8,144 nucleotides of DNA. It comes from Acidobacteriota bacterium (GTDB lineage: Bacteria > Acidobacteriota > Terriglobia > Acidiferrales > UBA7541). The DNA is taken from the NCBI GenBank assembly GCA_003131705.1, contig PKUY01000403.1:6720-14863 (forward strand). The letters run 5' to 3'. The notes under the pieces were generated by a model, which was given only the letters and a program-made list of their open reading frames with translations, did not search any database and was not told the DNA's origin. A program made the position numbers and the translations under genes. Every line of letters begins with the position of its first letter. Within the stretch, counting starts at the first letter, position 1. Positions 1 through 5,711 of the stretch are shown piece by piece.

Positions 1-816
1 ACTGCCGCTGGCTCGACGAGCGACGAAGTGCAGCTGTTGCAATCTCGCTTGGGTGATAGCGTCGCGTTTGGCGTCGGCGCGGACCGCTTCGCGCGCGGGC
101 GCGAACTCGAAAAGCGTGGAGTCAAATGGTTTGTCCTCGACGATGGCTTCCAGCACCAGAAACTCAAACGCGACGTTGACATTGTGCTGATCGATGCCAC
201 GAATCCTTTTGGCGGCGGCCTGCTGCTTCCCACCGGCCGCTTGCGCGAGCCGAGATCGGCGCTCTCACGCGCGGATATCGTCGCTATCACCCGAAGCGAG
301 CATGCTCCTGCTATCGAAGCCGCAGTACGACGCGAGTCCGACGCGCCCATTTTCTACGCGCGCGCCCAGTTCGATGGCATTCTCCCCGAGCCCGCGGCCC
401 AATATGCTACCCCCGCGGAACTGGCCGCTCGGCGCAGCGGAGGTGAAGGTGGAAGCCCTGTGTTGCTGCACGTCCAACAGTCCAGGTTGTTTGTGTTCTG
501 CGGCATTGGCAATCCGTCGGCCTTTCTGGCGGATGTGCGCGATTGGAACTACAAGATCGTGGGCCATAAGTTTCTTCCGGACCATCACCGATACACTGCG
601 CGAGACATGCAGGCGATCGAAGCAGAGGCCATCCGGGCAAACGCTACCGTGCTGGTTTGTACGGAAAAAGATGTTTTCAACCTGCCGGATGCTCCGCGGG
701 GATCTCTGGGAATTCACTACCTGCGCATGAAGCTGCATATCGACCGCGAAGACGATCTCTGGCGGACAGTCTTGGCTGTCGCGGAACGGCGCTCTAACTC
801 CACCAAAAAACCATGA
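1..816 (+). CDS. lpxK: Tetraacyldisaccharide 4'-kinase LpxK, N-terminus cut off by window edge
   Basis: LpxK phosphorylates the 4' position of the tetraacyldisaccharide-1-phosphate lipid A precursor using ATP, at the cytoplasmic face of the inner membrane, and so completes lipid IVA. The visible 271 codons are open from base 1 and show the family signatures: VGADR, then DDGFQHQKL (about codons 51-59), a long conserved stretch through LLLPTGRLREP (about 74-84), FLPDHHRYTARD and CTEKDVFNL near the C-terminus. The Walker A region and about the first 90 residues expected of a 330-350 aa protein lie upstream of the window. A GTG at 28 is internal and is not the start, because the frame and recognisable family sequence continue to base 1. 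Downstream lies the remnant of an LPS heptose gene, which fits an LPS locus. The motifs are seen directly; the function is from the family. Confidence 0.95.
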   Translation, partial: TAAGSTSDEVQLLQSRLGDSVAFGVGADRFARGRELEKRGVKWFVLDDGFQHQKLKRDVDIVLIDATNPFGGGLLLPTGRLREPRSALSRADIVAITRSEHAPAIEAAVRRESDAPIFYARAQFDGILPEPAAQYATPAELAARRSGGEGGSPVLLHVQQSRLFVFCGIGNPSAFLADVRDWNYKIVGHKFLPDHHRYTARDMQAIEAEAIRANATVLVCTEKDVFNLPDAPRGSLGIHYLRMKLHIDREDDLWRTVLAVAERRSNSTKKP

Positions 817-1123
817 CCTGAATCCGTACTCTCGTACAGACTGAAACATCGAATCGCGTATTTGTGGCAATTTGCGATCCACCAGGAGCTAGGCGGAAGC
901 GGTGTTGCCATTGGTTATGACCTTTCTCCAGCCCATTGATGCTTTTCTCCTGTTCTAGTCATTCGAAACAAACGATCGCAAGAACTTCTAATCGCCAATT
1001 TGTCGGGGTCCATTTTCTTGACGAAAGTCCGCACGCTCTTTGAAAAGTAAGCAGAGTCTTTTTTCTCGTCGTTTGCGGTTGCTGTTGCGCTGTGATACTT
1101 TTTTGCGCGGCACCTCAGACTTG
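817..1123. other. 307-nt AT-richer gap with no recognisable gene
   Basis: This stretch is visibly richer in A/T than the flanking genes. I see no long open frame with family resemblance on either strand and no tRNA. It contains two runs of six T (1059-1064 and 1099-1104), but I could not pair a convincing GC-rich stem with either, so no terminator is called. A weak extended -10-like sequence (TGTGATACT, 1090-1098) lies about 25 nt before the start of the degraded heptose gene, without a good -35. It may be an old promoter region or decayed sequence; nothing here decides between these. Confidence 0.5.
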
Positions 1124-1533
1124 ATGGACACACGCGACAAAATTCTATCCCGCTCCGGCCTGTACGAAGTACTGAAAGAACATCGGCGCGCGCCGAAGGC
1201 GAAATCCTCGTGGTAGGAATTCATTCCGACGCAAGCGCGCGAAAACTTAAGGGCGCTGGGCCTCCCATTCTCACCGAGCGGGCTCGTGCCGTGCTCGTTG
1301 CCGCGCTTGAGGCTGTCAACTACGTGATTATCTTCGATGATTTTGAAGTCACACCGCTGCTCCGAGAACTTCACCCCGACATGCATGCCAGCGGAGCCGA
1401 CGGCGCGCCCGATGCGGCGCCGGAGCTGAATCTTGCGGCGCTTCTCGGCATTCGCGTCGCTGCGCTGAGCGATCGGGACCAACATTCGACGCGCGAAATC
1501 ATGGCGCGTGTGCGGCGGCCCATCGATGGCTGA
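1124..1533 (+). pseudogene. Pseudogene of D-glycero-beta-D-manno-heptose 1-phosphate adenylyltransferase (HldE C-terminal domain / RfaE2)
   Basis: The intact enzyme transfers AMP from ATP to heptose-1-phosphate to make ADP-heptose for the LPS inner core. From ATG 1124 the sequence reads as the family's N-terminus (MDTRDKILSR, then LYEVLKEHRRA) but stops at 1214-1216. From about 1190 a different frame picks up the later part of the same family: RAEGEILVVGIHSDASARKL, then AVNYVIIFDD, ending with HSTREIMARVRR and TGA at 1531-1533. About 25 codons between these parts are missing, including the TNGCFDxLHxGH nucleotide-binding motif. The frame change implies a deletion whose length is not a multiple of three (about 70-80 nt). 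The junction falls in GC-alternating sequence around 1186-1193, where CGCGC could have served as microhomology. The KGxDY-like element after HPDMHA is also altered (SGADG). The 1210-1533 frame alone could not be a working enzyme. The family assignment is from memory of conserved motifs. Confidence 0.85.
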
Positions 1534-1567
1534 TACGCGATGTATGGTCGGAGTCCCCGGCAGGGCT

Positions 1568-1572
1568 GGGGA
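1568..1572 (+). promoter_or_regulatory. Shine-Dalgarno-like GGGGA before GTG 1582
   Basis: A purine-rich GGGGA lies 9 nt upstream of a GTG at 1582. The alternative ATG at 1540 has no comparable element in front of it. This favours GTG 1582 as the start of the membrane methyltransferase, although the match is short. Confidence 0.4.
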
Positions 1573-1581
1573 AACCTTTCC

Positions 1582-2163
1582 GTGAGTCAGTCGAAAAAAT
1601 TCTGGAACCGCTGGCGCGTGCGCACGGGCTATCCCGTCGCAGTTATCTATTTATTGCTCGCCGCACCACTGCCTGGTTGGATTGCGATCGGCGGGGTCGT
1701 CGCGGCGTTCGGGCTGCTCATTCGGGCTGCCGCCTCCGGCCATTTGCGAAAAGACCGGGAACTGGCCACCACGGGCTCGTACGCGCGCACGCGAAACCCG
1801 CTCTATCTCGGCAGTTCGCTCCTTGCGATCGGATTTGCAATCGCGGGGCATTCCTGGTGGGCTGGCCTGGTTGTGGTGGCGTATTTCGCGGTCTTCTATT
1901 ACGCAGTGATTCGCAATGAAGAAGACGATCTGCGCAAACTCTTTGGCACGGCATTCGACGAATACGCGGCCCGCGTGCCCCTATTTTTTCCCGCCTTTAC
2001 CGACACAAGTAGCGAATCGGCTTCGGCGCCGGCCTCACCGGCGAGCGGATTTTCCTGGGCGCAGTACCGCCGGAATCGCGAATACCAGGCGCTCATCGGG
2101 ACGATTGCAGGACTGGGAATCGTCGGGCTGCGGATGTGGATTCGGGCGCGCTTCGGTTACTGA
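1582..2163 (+). CDS. Membrane methyltransferase of the isoprenylcysteine carboxyl methyltransferase / phospholipid methyltransferase (ICMT/PEMT) family
   Basis: Proteins of this family are integral inner-membrane enzymes that use S-adenosylmethionine to methylate lipids or lipophilic acceptors; the substrate here cannot be told from sequence. Hydrophobic segments lie at about residues 16-48 (counting from GTG 1582) and 79-112. Between them is the signature TTGSYARTRNPLYLG, and after the last segment come an EE pair, FGTAFDEYAARVP and FFP, the usual SAM-binding C-terminal core. An Ala/Ser/Pro-rich linker then leads to FSWAQYRRNREYQA and one more hydrophobic helix, an extension beyond the minimal family core. 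The frame also allows ATG 1540 (14 codons longer), but that start lacks a ribosome site. The gene follows the dead heptose adenylyltransferase by 48 nt, so it probably belonged to the same LPS-related transcription unit. It appears intact. Confidence 0.85.
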   Translation: MSQSKKFWNRWRVRTGYPVAVIYLLLAAPLPGWIAIGGVVAAFGLLIRAAASGHLRKDRELATTGSYARTRNPLYLGSSLLAIGFAIAGHSWWAGLVVVAYFAVFYYAVIRNEEDDLRKLFGTAFDEYAARVPLFFPAFTDTSSESASAPASPASGFSWAQYRRNREYQALIGTIAGLGIVGLRMWIRARFGY

Positions 2164-2191
2164 CAGGCTCGCCGCGAAGAAAGCCGCGCGT

Positions 2192-2461
2192 TTATTGCAG
2201 TCGATAGATGGCGTGCATCACGCGCTGGAATTTCGGCTTGTATATCAGATCGAACGCGCGCTCTTTGCCGGGAAACATTTCCAGCGCCAGACGGCGAGTT
2301 GCGGCAATCATTCCCGCTGCTTCTTCGGGGGAGAGGTCGCCTTCCGCGATGGTTTCAAGCGTGAGTTGAACCAGGATGCGCAGCCGCCGGATGCGCCGGC
2401 TCTCGTCGTCGATTTGTTCCTGAGTGGGCGAGAGTACCGTGGTATCTTGCATCGTTTCCAT
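2192..2461 (-). CDS. Small conserved-looking helical protein of unknown function (89 aa)
   Basis: I do not recognise a named family. The protein is short, charged and predicted mostly helical. An acidic/basic N-terminal helix (QEQIDDESRRIRRLRILV) is followed by EGDLSPEEAAGMIAATRRLA, then FPGKERAFDLIYKPKFQRVM and a C-terminal IYRLQ. There is no signal peptide, membrane segment or cysteine, so it should be cytosolic. The start at 2461 is supported by GAGG about 5 nt upstream on the minus strand (complement of about 2467-2470); a second Met three codons in is less likely. The gene converges on the methyltransferase with a 28-nt gap and is divergent from the secreted protein gene. The coherent amino-acid pattern, good ribosome site and lack of any competing gene on the plus strand support it as real. 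I have a vague memory of similar small proteins in Acidobacteriota, which I cannot verify. Confidence 0.75.
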   Translation of the reverse strand: METMQDTTVLSPTQEQIDDESRRIRRLRILVQLTLETIAEGDLSPEEAAGMIAATRRLALEMFPGKERAFDLIYKPKFQRVMHAIYRLQ

Positions 2462-2485
2462 AAACGCCTCAGGCCGAAATGATCA

Positions 2486-2497
2486 TGCGCATGCGCA
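2486..2497. promoter_or_regulatory. Perfect 12-bp palindrome in the divergent spacer (candidate operator)
   Basis: TGCGCATGCGCA is a perfect inverted repeat. It overlaps by one base a second perfect 8-bp palindrome, ATGATCAT, at 2479-2486. Both lie in the 86-nt spacer between the minus-strand 89-aa gene and the plus-strand secreted-protein gene, where an operator controlling both would sit. No clear -35/-10 pair was found. Binding of a regulator is inference only. Confidence 0.3.
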
Positions 2498-2533
2498 ACG
2501 CCAACGATCAATAGTACTCGGGGACAGCTGAAC

Positions 2534-2540
2534 GGGAGGA
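2534..2540 (+). promoter_or_regulatory. Strong Shine-Dalgarno GGGAGGA for the secreted protein
   Basis: GGGAGGA ends 7 nt before ATG 2548, an almost ideal ribosome-binding site. It fixes the start of the 328-aa secreted protein and predicts efficient translation. Confidence 0.75.
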
Positions 2541-2547
2541 TTCGGAA

Positions 2548-3534
2548 ATGCGAACACGAATCTCAGCAATCGCGGCGACCGTAGTTTTGATCTTGGGCAT
2601 TTTGGCAGTTCCTGCTAATAGAAGTTTTGCCGGCGGTGATGAACAACAGAGTGCGGCCGCAAAGGCGTGCGACTACACCTGCCTCACCGGATTCATGAAC
2701 CAATATTTGAAGGCCCTTCTAGCGCACGATCCGAGCACGTTGCTTGTGACGGCACACGTCAAGTTCACGGAAAACACGATACCGCTAAAGCTTGGCGACG
2801 CTCTGTGGGGCACGATCAGCGGCATGGGCACTTACAAGGTCTACTTCGCTGATCCGCAAGCCGGGCAGGTGGGCTTCGAGGGAACGATTCGGGAGAATGG
2901 CACGCCCGCAATCCTGGTGGTCCGCTTGAAAGTGGAGAACGGAAAAATTTCCGAGGTTGAGACGATGGTGCGCCGGGGAGCGGAACCGGCTCAGAATTTG
3001 GAGAAAATGGGGCGGCCGAATGCAGCATGGCTCCAGCCCGTGGCTGCCGCCGCGCGAAGCCCGCGCGCCGTGATGCTCAAAGACGTGAATCAGTATTTCG
3101 AAGGAATCGTGCATCTATCCGGCGACATGGTGCCGTTTGATGACAAGTGCAACCGGATCCTGGATGGAACCCAGGACACCAATAATCCCTCGTACAACGA
3201 AGGGTGGGGGCACGGCGACTTCAATCCAGCGGGGATGGGATGCCGCGAGAACATGAACACAAAGATTTGGGCCTACATTAAATCTGTCAATCCGCGGCGC
3301 TTCCTGATCGTGGACGAAAAAATGGGAATCGTGTTTGGTTTCTTCATGTTCAACCATCCCGGAACGGTGCTATCGGCTGACGTGCCTGGCATCGGGAAGA
3401 TTGACATGCCCCCTTCCGCAAAAAGACCATTCAGCGTTGAGCTCGCTGAGTTTTTCAAAATTGAGAATGGAGAAATACAGCAAGTGGAAGGAGTTCAGTT
3501 GGCGCTCCCATACAAGCAACCGATGGGATGGTAG
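2548..3534 (+). CDS. Secreted protein with two NTF2/SnoaL-like halves (DUF8021-like), function unknown
   Basis: The 328-aa product begins with a signal peptide: a basic MRTR, a hydrophobic core (residues 7-22) and a likely cleavage after SFA (residue 28), so it should be exported to the periplasm or beyond. The mature protein has two related halves. The first (about 40-142) opens with CDYTCLTGFMNQYLKALLAH and contains KLGDALWGT and YFADPQAGQVGF, ending in KVENGKISEVE (128-138). The second (about 176-322) contains IVFGFFMFNHPG and ends with the matching KIENGEIQQVE (304-314). This pattern, helix then curved sheet closing with K(V/I)ENG-I--VE, is typical of NTF2/SnoaL-like folds; it resembles the DUF8021 group found in bacteria and fungi, by recall. 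Cysteines at 41, 45, 201 and 232 could form disulfides. No catalytic role can be assigned. The gene looks AT-richer than its neighbours and stands alone between opposite-strand genes, possibly acquired. Confidence 0.85.
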   Translation: MRTRISAIAATVVLILGILAVPANRSFAGGDEQQSAAAKACDYTCLTGFMNQYLKALLAHDPSTLLVTAHVKFTENTIPLKLGDALWGTISGMGTYKVYFADPQAGQVGFEGTIRENGTPAILVVRLKVENGKISEVETMVRRGAEPAQNLEKMGRPNAAWLQPVAAAARSPRAVMLKDVNQYFEGIVHLSGDMVPFDDKCNRILDGTQDTNNPSYNEGWGHGDFNPAGMGCRENMNTKIWAYIKSVNPRRFLIVDEKMGIVFGFFMFNHPGTVLSADVPGIGKIDMPPSAKRPFSVELAEFFKIENGEIQQVEGVQLALPYKQPMGW

Positions 3535-3583
3535 AGATAAGCGCTGGAAGGTTGGGCTCTTCACGGTCGCTAATTGAATAGGC

Positions 3584-4314
3584 CTATCGCTCGGCATATG
3601 CGTGGGCCGAGAGAGCCTGCCCGTCGGTGATCGCAGTGATAGCGCCATCGCGATCGGTCCTCAGCAATCGCACGCCTGCCTGTTCGTAACGTTCAATTAC
3701 ATTCTCCGCGGGATGCCCGAAAGAATTTGCGCCGCTGCGCAGCGAGCCGGTAAGGTCGATTTGTTGGCGCGCGAAATAGCCGCGCAAATCAAATGCTGCC
3801 GGATCGAGGAAATTGCGCGGTGGACGCGCTTTCGCCAGCGCTTCGACGCGATCGCCCGCGCGAAGTTCCTGCGAATCGGCGGCTGAATGTGCTGCGCCAT
3901 ACAGATTCAGGCGCAGGCCGCAGCTTACAGGAAGACTTCCGCCAGCCGTTTCCACTTCTTCGAGATCGATTTCGTAGCGCCGCCCTCACGGAAGCGCCAT
4001 GGGATCTTCGCGCAGTCGTCCTCTCTATCGCAGCGGTTTGCTTAGATCGATTTGTCCCGCGGAGATGAGCCTCGACACGTGATTCGCACGCACGGAAGTA
4101 CGCTCAACGCCGATTGCCACCGCGCCGAGCGCAATCCACGCCAACACAGCGAGCGTACAGGCCGCGGCAACACGCGTTCGCCACACCAGAATTCCGGAAA
4201 GCAGCATTGCGGCTGCCGCCGCCCCGACCCAAAGTTTGAGAGACCCGGCCATCGGCTCGCAATTCCAACCCCGCCCGCAAAGGCAGCGGCGATCCACAGC
4301 GCCGGAAATTTCAC
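3584..4314 (-). pseudogene. comEC: comEC pseudogene: N-terminal DUF4131 region fused to the extreme C-terminus by internal deletion
   Basis: ComEC is the inner-membrane channel for DNA uptake in natural transformation, normally about 750-850 aa. Here only about 240 codons remain. Reading starts at GTG 4314 (KFPALWIAAAFAGGVGIASRWP). A one-base deletion near 4246-4248 then shifts the frame, which continues GSLKLWVGAAAAAML, RTSVRANHVSRLISAGQIDL. Two in-frame stops follow, TAG at 4025-4027 (SKPLR*RGRLRED) and TGA at 3986-3988 (MALP*GRRYEIDLEEVE); in both places the family has Trp. The DUF4131 signature follows (AGDRVEALAKARPPRNFLDP, FDLRGYFARQQIDLTGS). Near 3730-3745 the sequence jumps straight to the C-terminal metallo-beta-lactamase-like tail (NSFGHPAENVIERYEQAGVR, LLRTDRDGAITAITDG), ending with TAG at 3584-3586. 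The whole transmembrane competence domain and most of the hydrolase domain are gone. The start overlaps the rlmD stop as GTGA, showing it was translationally coupled. Confidence 0.9.
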
Positions 4315-5651
4315 GGGCGTCGCCGGAGACGCACCACCGTCTCCATGTGAAATGTCTGGGGGAAAAGATCGAAGAGGTGAACGCCGGAGATTTCATAACC
4401 GGCTTTTTCCAGCGCGCCGAGGTCGCGAGCCAGCGTCGGTGGATCGCAGGAAACGTAAGTGATGCGATCGGGCGAGATTCGCGCGAGATACTTCATGGCG
4501 TCGGGCTCCAATCCCGCACGGGGCGGATCGAGCACCACCAATTCCGGCCTTTCTCTGTATTTTTGTAAAAACTGTCCCACTTCGGCGGTCCGCACTTCGA
4601 TAGTTCGGCCACTGAGCGTGTCGTGTCCGAAAACGTTCGCCTCCAGGTCACGCGTCGCTGCCGGATTCGACTCGACGGCCACCACGCGTTTGAAGCGCTT
4701 TGCCAGTGGAACCGAAAACAGTCCCACACCGGCAAAGAGATCAACCGCGAGCCGCCCGTTCGCTTCGCTCTCCACCACTTCGCGCACGAGTTCGTCCACG
4801 AGAAAACGATTTACCTGGAAAAACGAAAAGTGCCCGACGCGATACGTCGAACCGGCGGCTTCGCATTCGACAAAGCCCGGTCCGTGCAGCTCCATCCGTT
4901 CGCGGCCGGGAGAATGAAAAAGCAGGCTCTCGATCTCCGGAAGAATGCGGCGGACCTGTTCCGCGACTTCCGCGTGGCGGGGCGGGAATCCGGCAAATAG
5001 AAAAGTAATCAGAAGTTTCGAGTCATTTGCGCCCGCAAACGCTTCGACTTCACGCAGTTCACGCGGTAGCGCGCCCGCTGCCAGCGCCTTGCGCAACGCC
5101 AGCAAAGTCTTCAGCAGGAGCGGCGAAATAATGTCGCATGTTTCGACCGCGCAGAGAGTCATGGAAGTCGCGCGAAAGTATCCGATGCCGAGTTTGCCGC
5201 ATCCCTCTTCGCGTGAAGCGTCGGTTGCGTCGTCGGAGTCGCTGGCCGCCGAGCCGGGTTTGCCCACCGCACGGACTTTCCATTGCGCGCGATTGCGATA
5301 GGCCCACGGAGGTTGCGGATGCGCGGTGATTTCGCCGAGCCATTCGATTCGCCCGATCCGCCGAAGCGTTTCGCGCAATATCTCGGACTTGTATTTGAGC
5401 TGCGCTTCGTAGGGAATGTGCTGATAATTGCAGCCGCCGCAGACGCCGAAATGCGGGCAAGGTGGCGTCGCGCGTTCGGGCGATGGCTCAAGCACCCGCT
5501 CGACGCGCGCGCGGATGAATTTCTTTTTCTGTTCGACTAGTGCCGCGGAAATTCTTTCGGTCGGCAGCACGAAGGGCACGAAAACCGTCGAACCCTCGTG
5601 ATGCGCCAAACCGTCGCCGCCGTAAATCAATTTTTCAATTGTGATGTCCAT
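4311..5651 (-). CDS. rlmD: 23S rRNA (uracil-5-)-methyltransferase, RlmD/RumA-type (TrmA superfamily)
   Basis: This SAM-dependent enzyme makes 5-methyluridine in 23S rRNA; the exact target (U1939-type or U747-type) is not certain from sequence. At 446 aa it has the normal full length. An N-terminal TRAM domain (about 1-55, with YGGDGLAH) precedes the [4Fe-4S] ligands CPHFGVCGGC (Cys65, 71, 74), with the fourth probably Cys172 in ETCDI. The methyltransferase core has FFQVN (277-281), DLFAGVGLFSVPLA (304-317), VLDPPRAGL (373-381), the catalytic cysteine in YVSCDPPTLARDL (Cys402) and the base Glu437 in HMETVVRL. A Ser/Asp-rich insert (about 132-150) separates the central strands and looks lineage-specific. 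The ATG at 5651 lacks a clear ribosome site; a 60-nt spacer separates it from the upstream gene. Its stop overlaps the comEC start. All key residues are present, so it should be active. Confidence 0.93.
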   Translation of the reverse strand: MDITIEKLIYGGDGLAHHEGSTVFVPFVLPTERISAALVEQKKKFIRARVERVLEPSPERATPPCPHFGVCGGCNYQHIPYEAQLKYKSEILRETLRRIGRIEWLGEITAHPQPPWAYRNRAQWKVRAVGKPGSAASDSDDATDASREEGCGKLGIGYFRATSMTLCAVETCDIISPLLLKTLLALRKALAAGALPRELREVEAFAGANDSKLLITFLFAGFPPRHAEVAEQVRRILPEIESLLFHSPGRERMELHGPGFVECEAAGSTYRVGHFSFFQVNRFLVDELVREVVESEANGRLAVDLFAGVGLFSVPLAKRFKRVVAVESNPAATRDLEANVFGHDTLSGRTIEVRTAEVGQFLQKYRERPELVVLDPPRAGLEPDAMKYLARISPDRITYVSCDPPTLARDLGALEKAGYEISGVHLFDLFPQTFHMETVVRLRRRP

Positions 5652-5711
5652 GATTTGTGCGAAAGAAATTCGTGACCGAAACTCCCAAGCCGGTAAAAAC
5701 CGATCGCGCGT

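Noticed and set aside
28..816. GTG at 28 as the start of lpxK
   Set aside because: The frame is open to base 1 and the upstream codons fit the family; typical LpxK has about 90 more residues, including the Walker A motif.
265..882. A 205-aa open frame opposite lpxK
   Set aside because: The plus strand here encodes a clear LpxK; the antisense translation has no recognisable motif and is a GC-rich shadow.
1210..1533. A separate 107-aa gene starting at GTG 1210
   Set aside because: It begins in the middle of a conserved strand (ILVVGIHSD) of the adenylyltransferase fold and lacks the active-site motif encoded upstream, so it is part of a pseudogene.
2170..2190. Possible terminator between the convergent methyltransferase and 89-aa genes
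   Set aside because: The repeated GCCGCG units are direct, not inverted, repeats, so no hairpin forms; there is also no proper T-run.
3578..3587. Palindrome ATAGGCCTAT at the end of the comEC remnant
   Set aside because: At ten bases, part of it being the comEC stop codon, it is likely chance; no promoter or terminator context.
3584..3955. A free-standing 123-aa gene on the minus strand
   Set aside because: It is the distal part of the comEC remnant, in the same frame as 4025-4255 apart from two stops; the ATG at 3955 is not preceded by a ribosome site and is inside DUF4131.
4025..4396. A 123-aa minus-strand gene starting inside rlmD
   Set aside because: Its first about 45 residues are the rlmD 3' end and the comEC start read in the wrong frame; only the later part is real comEC-derived sequence.
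5691..5702. Hairpin CGGT-AAAA-ACCG between the 242-aa gene and rlmD
   Set aside because: A 4-bp stem is too weak to call a terminator or attenuator, and the genes appear to be in one operon.
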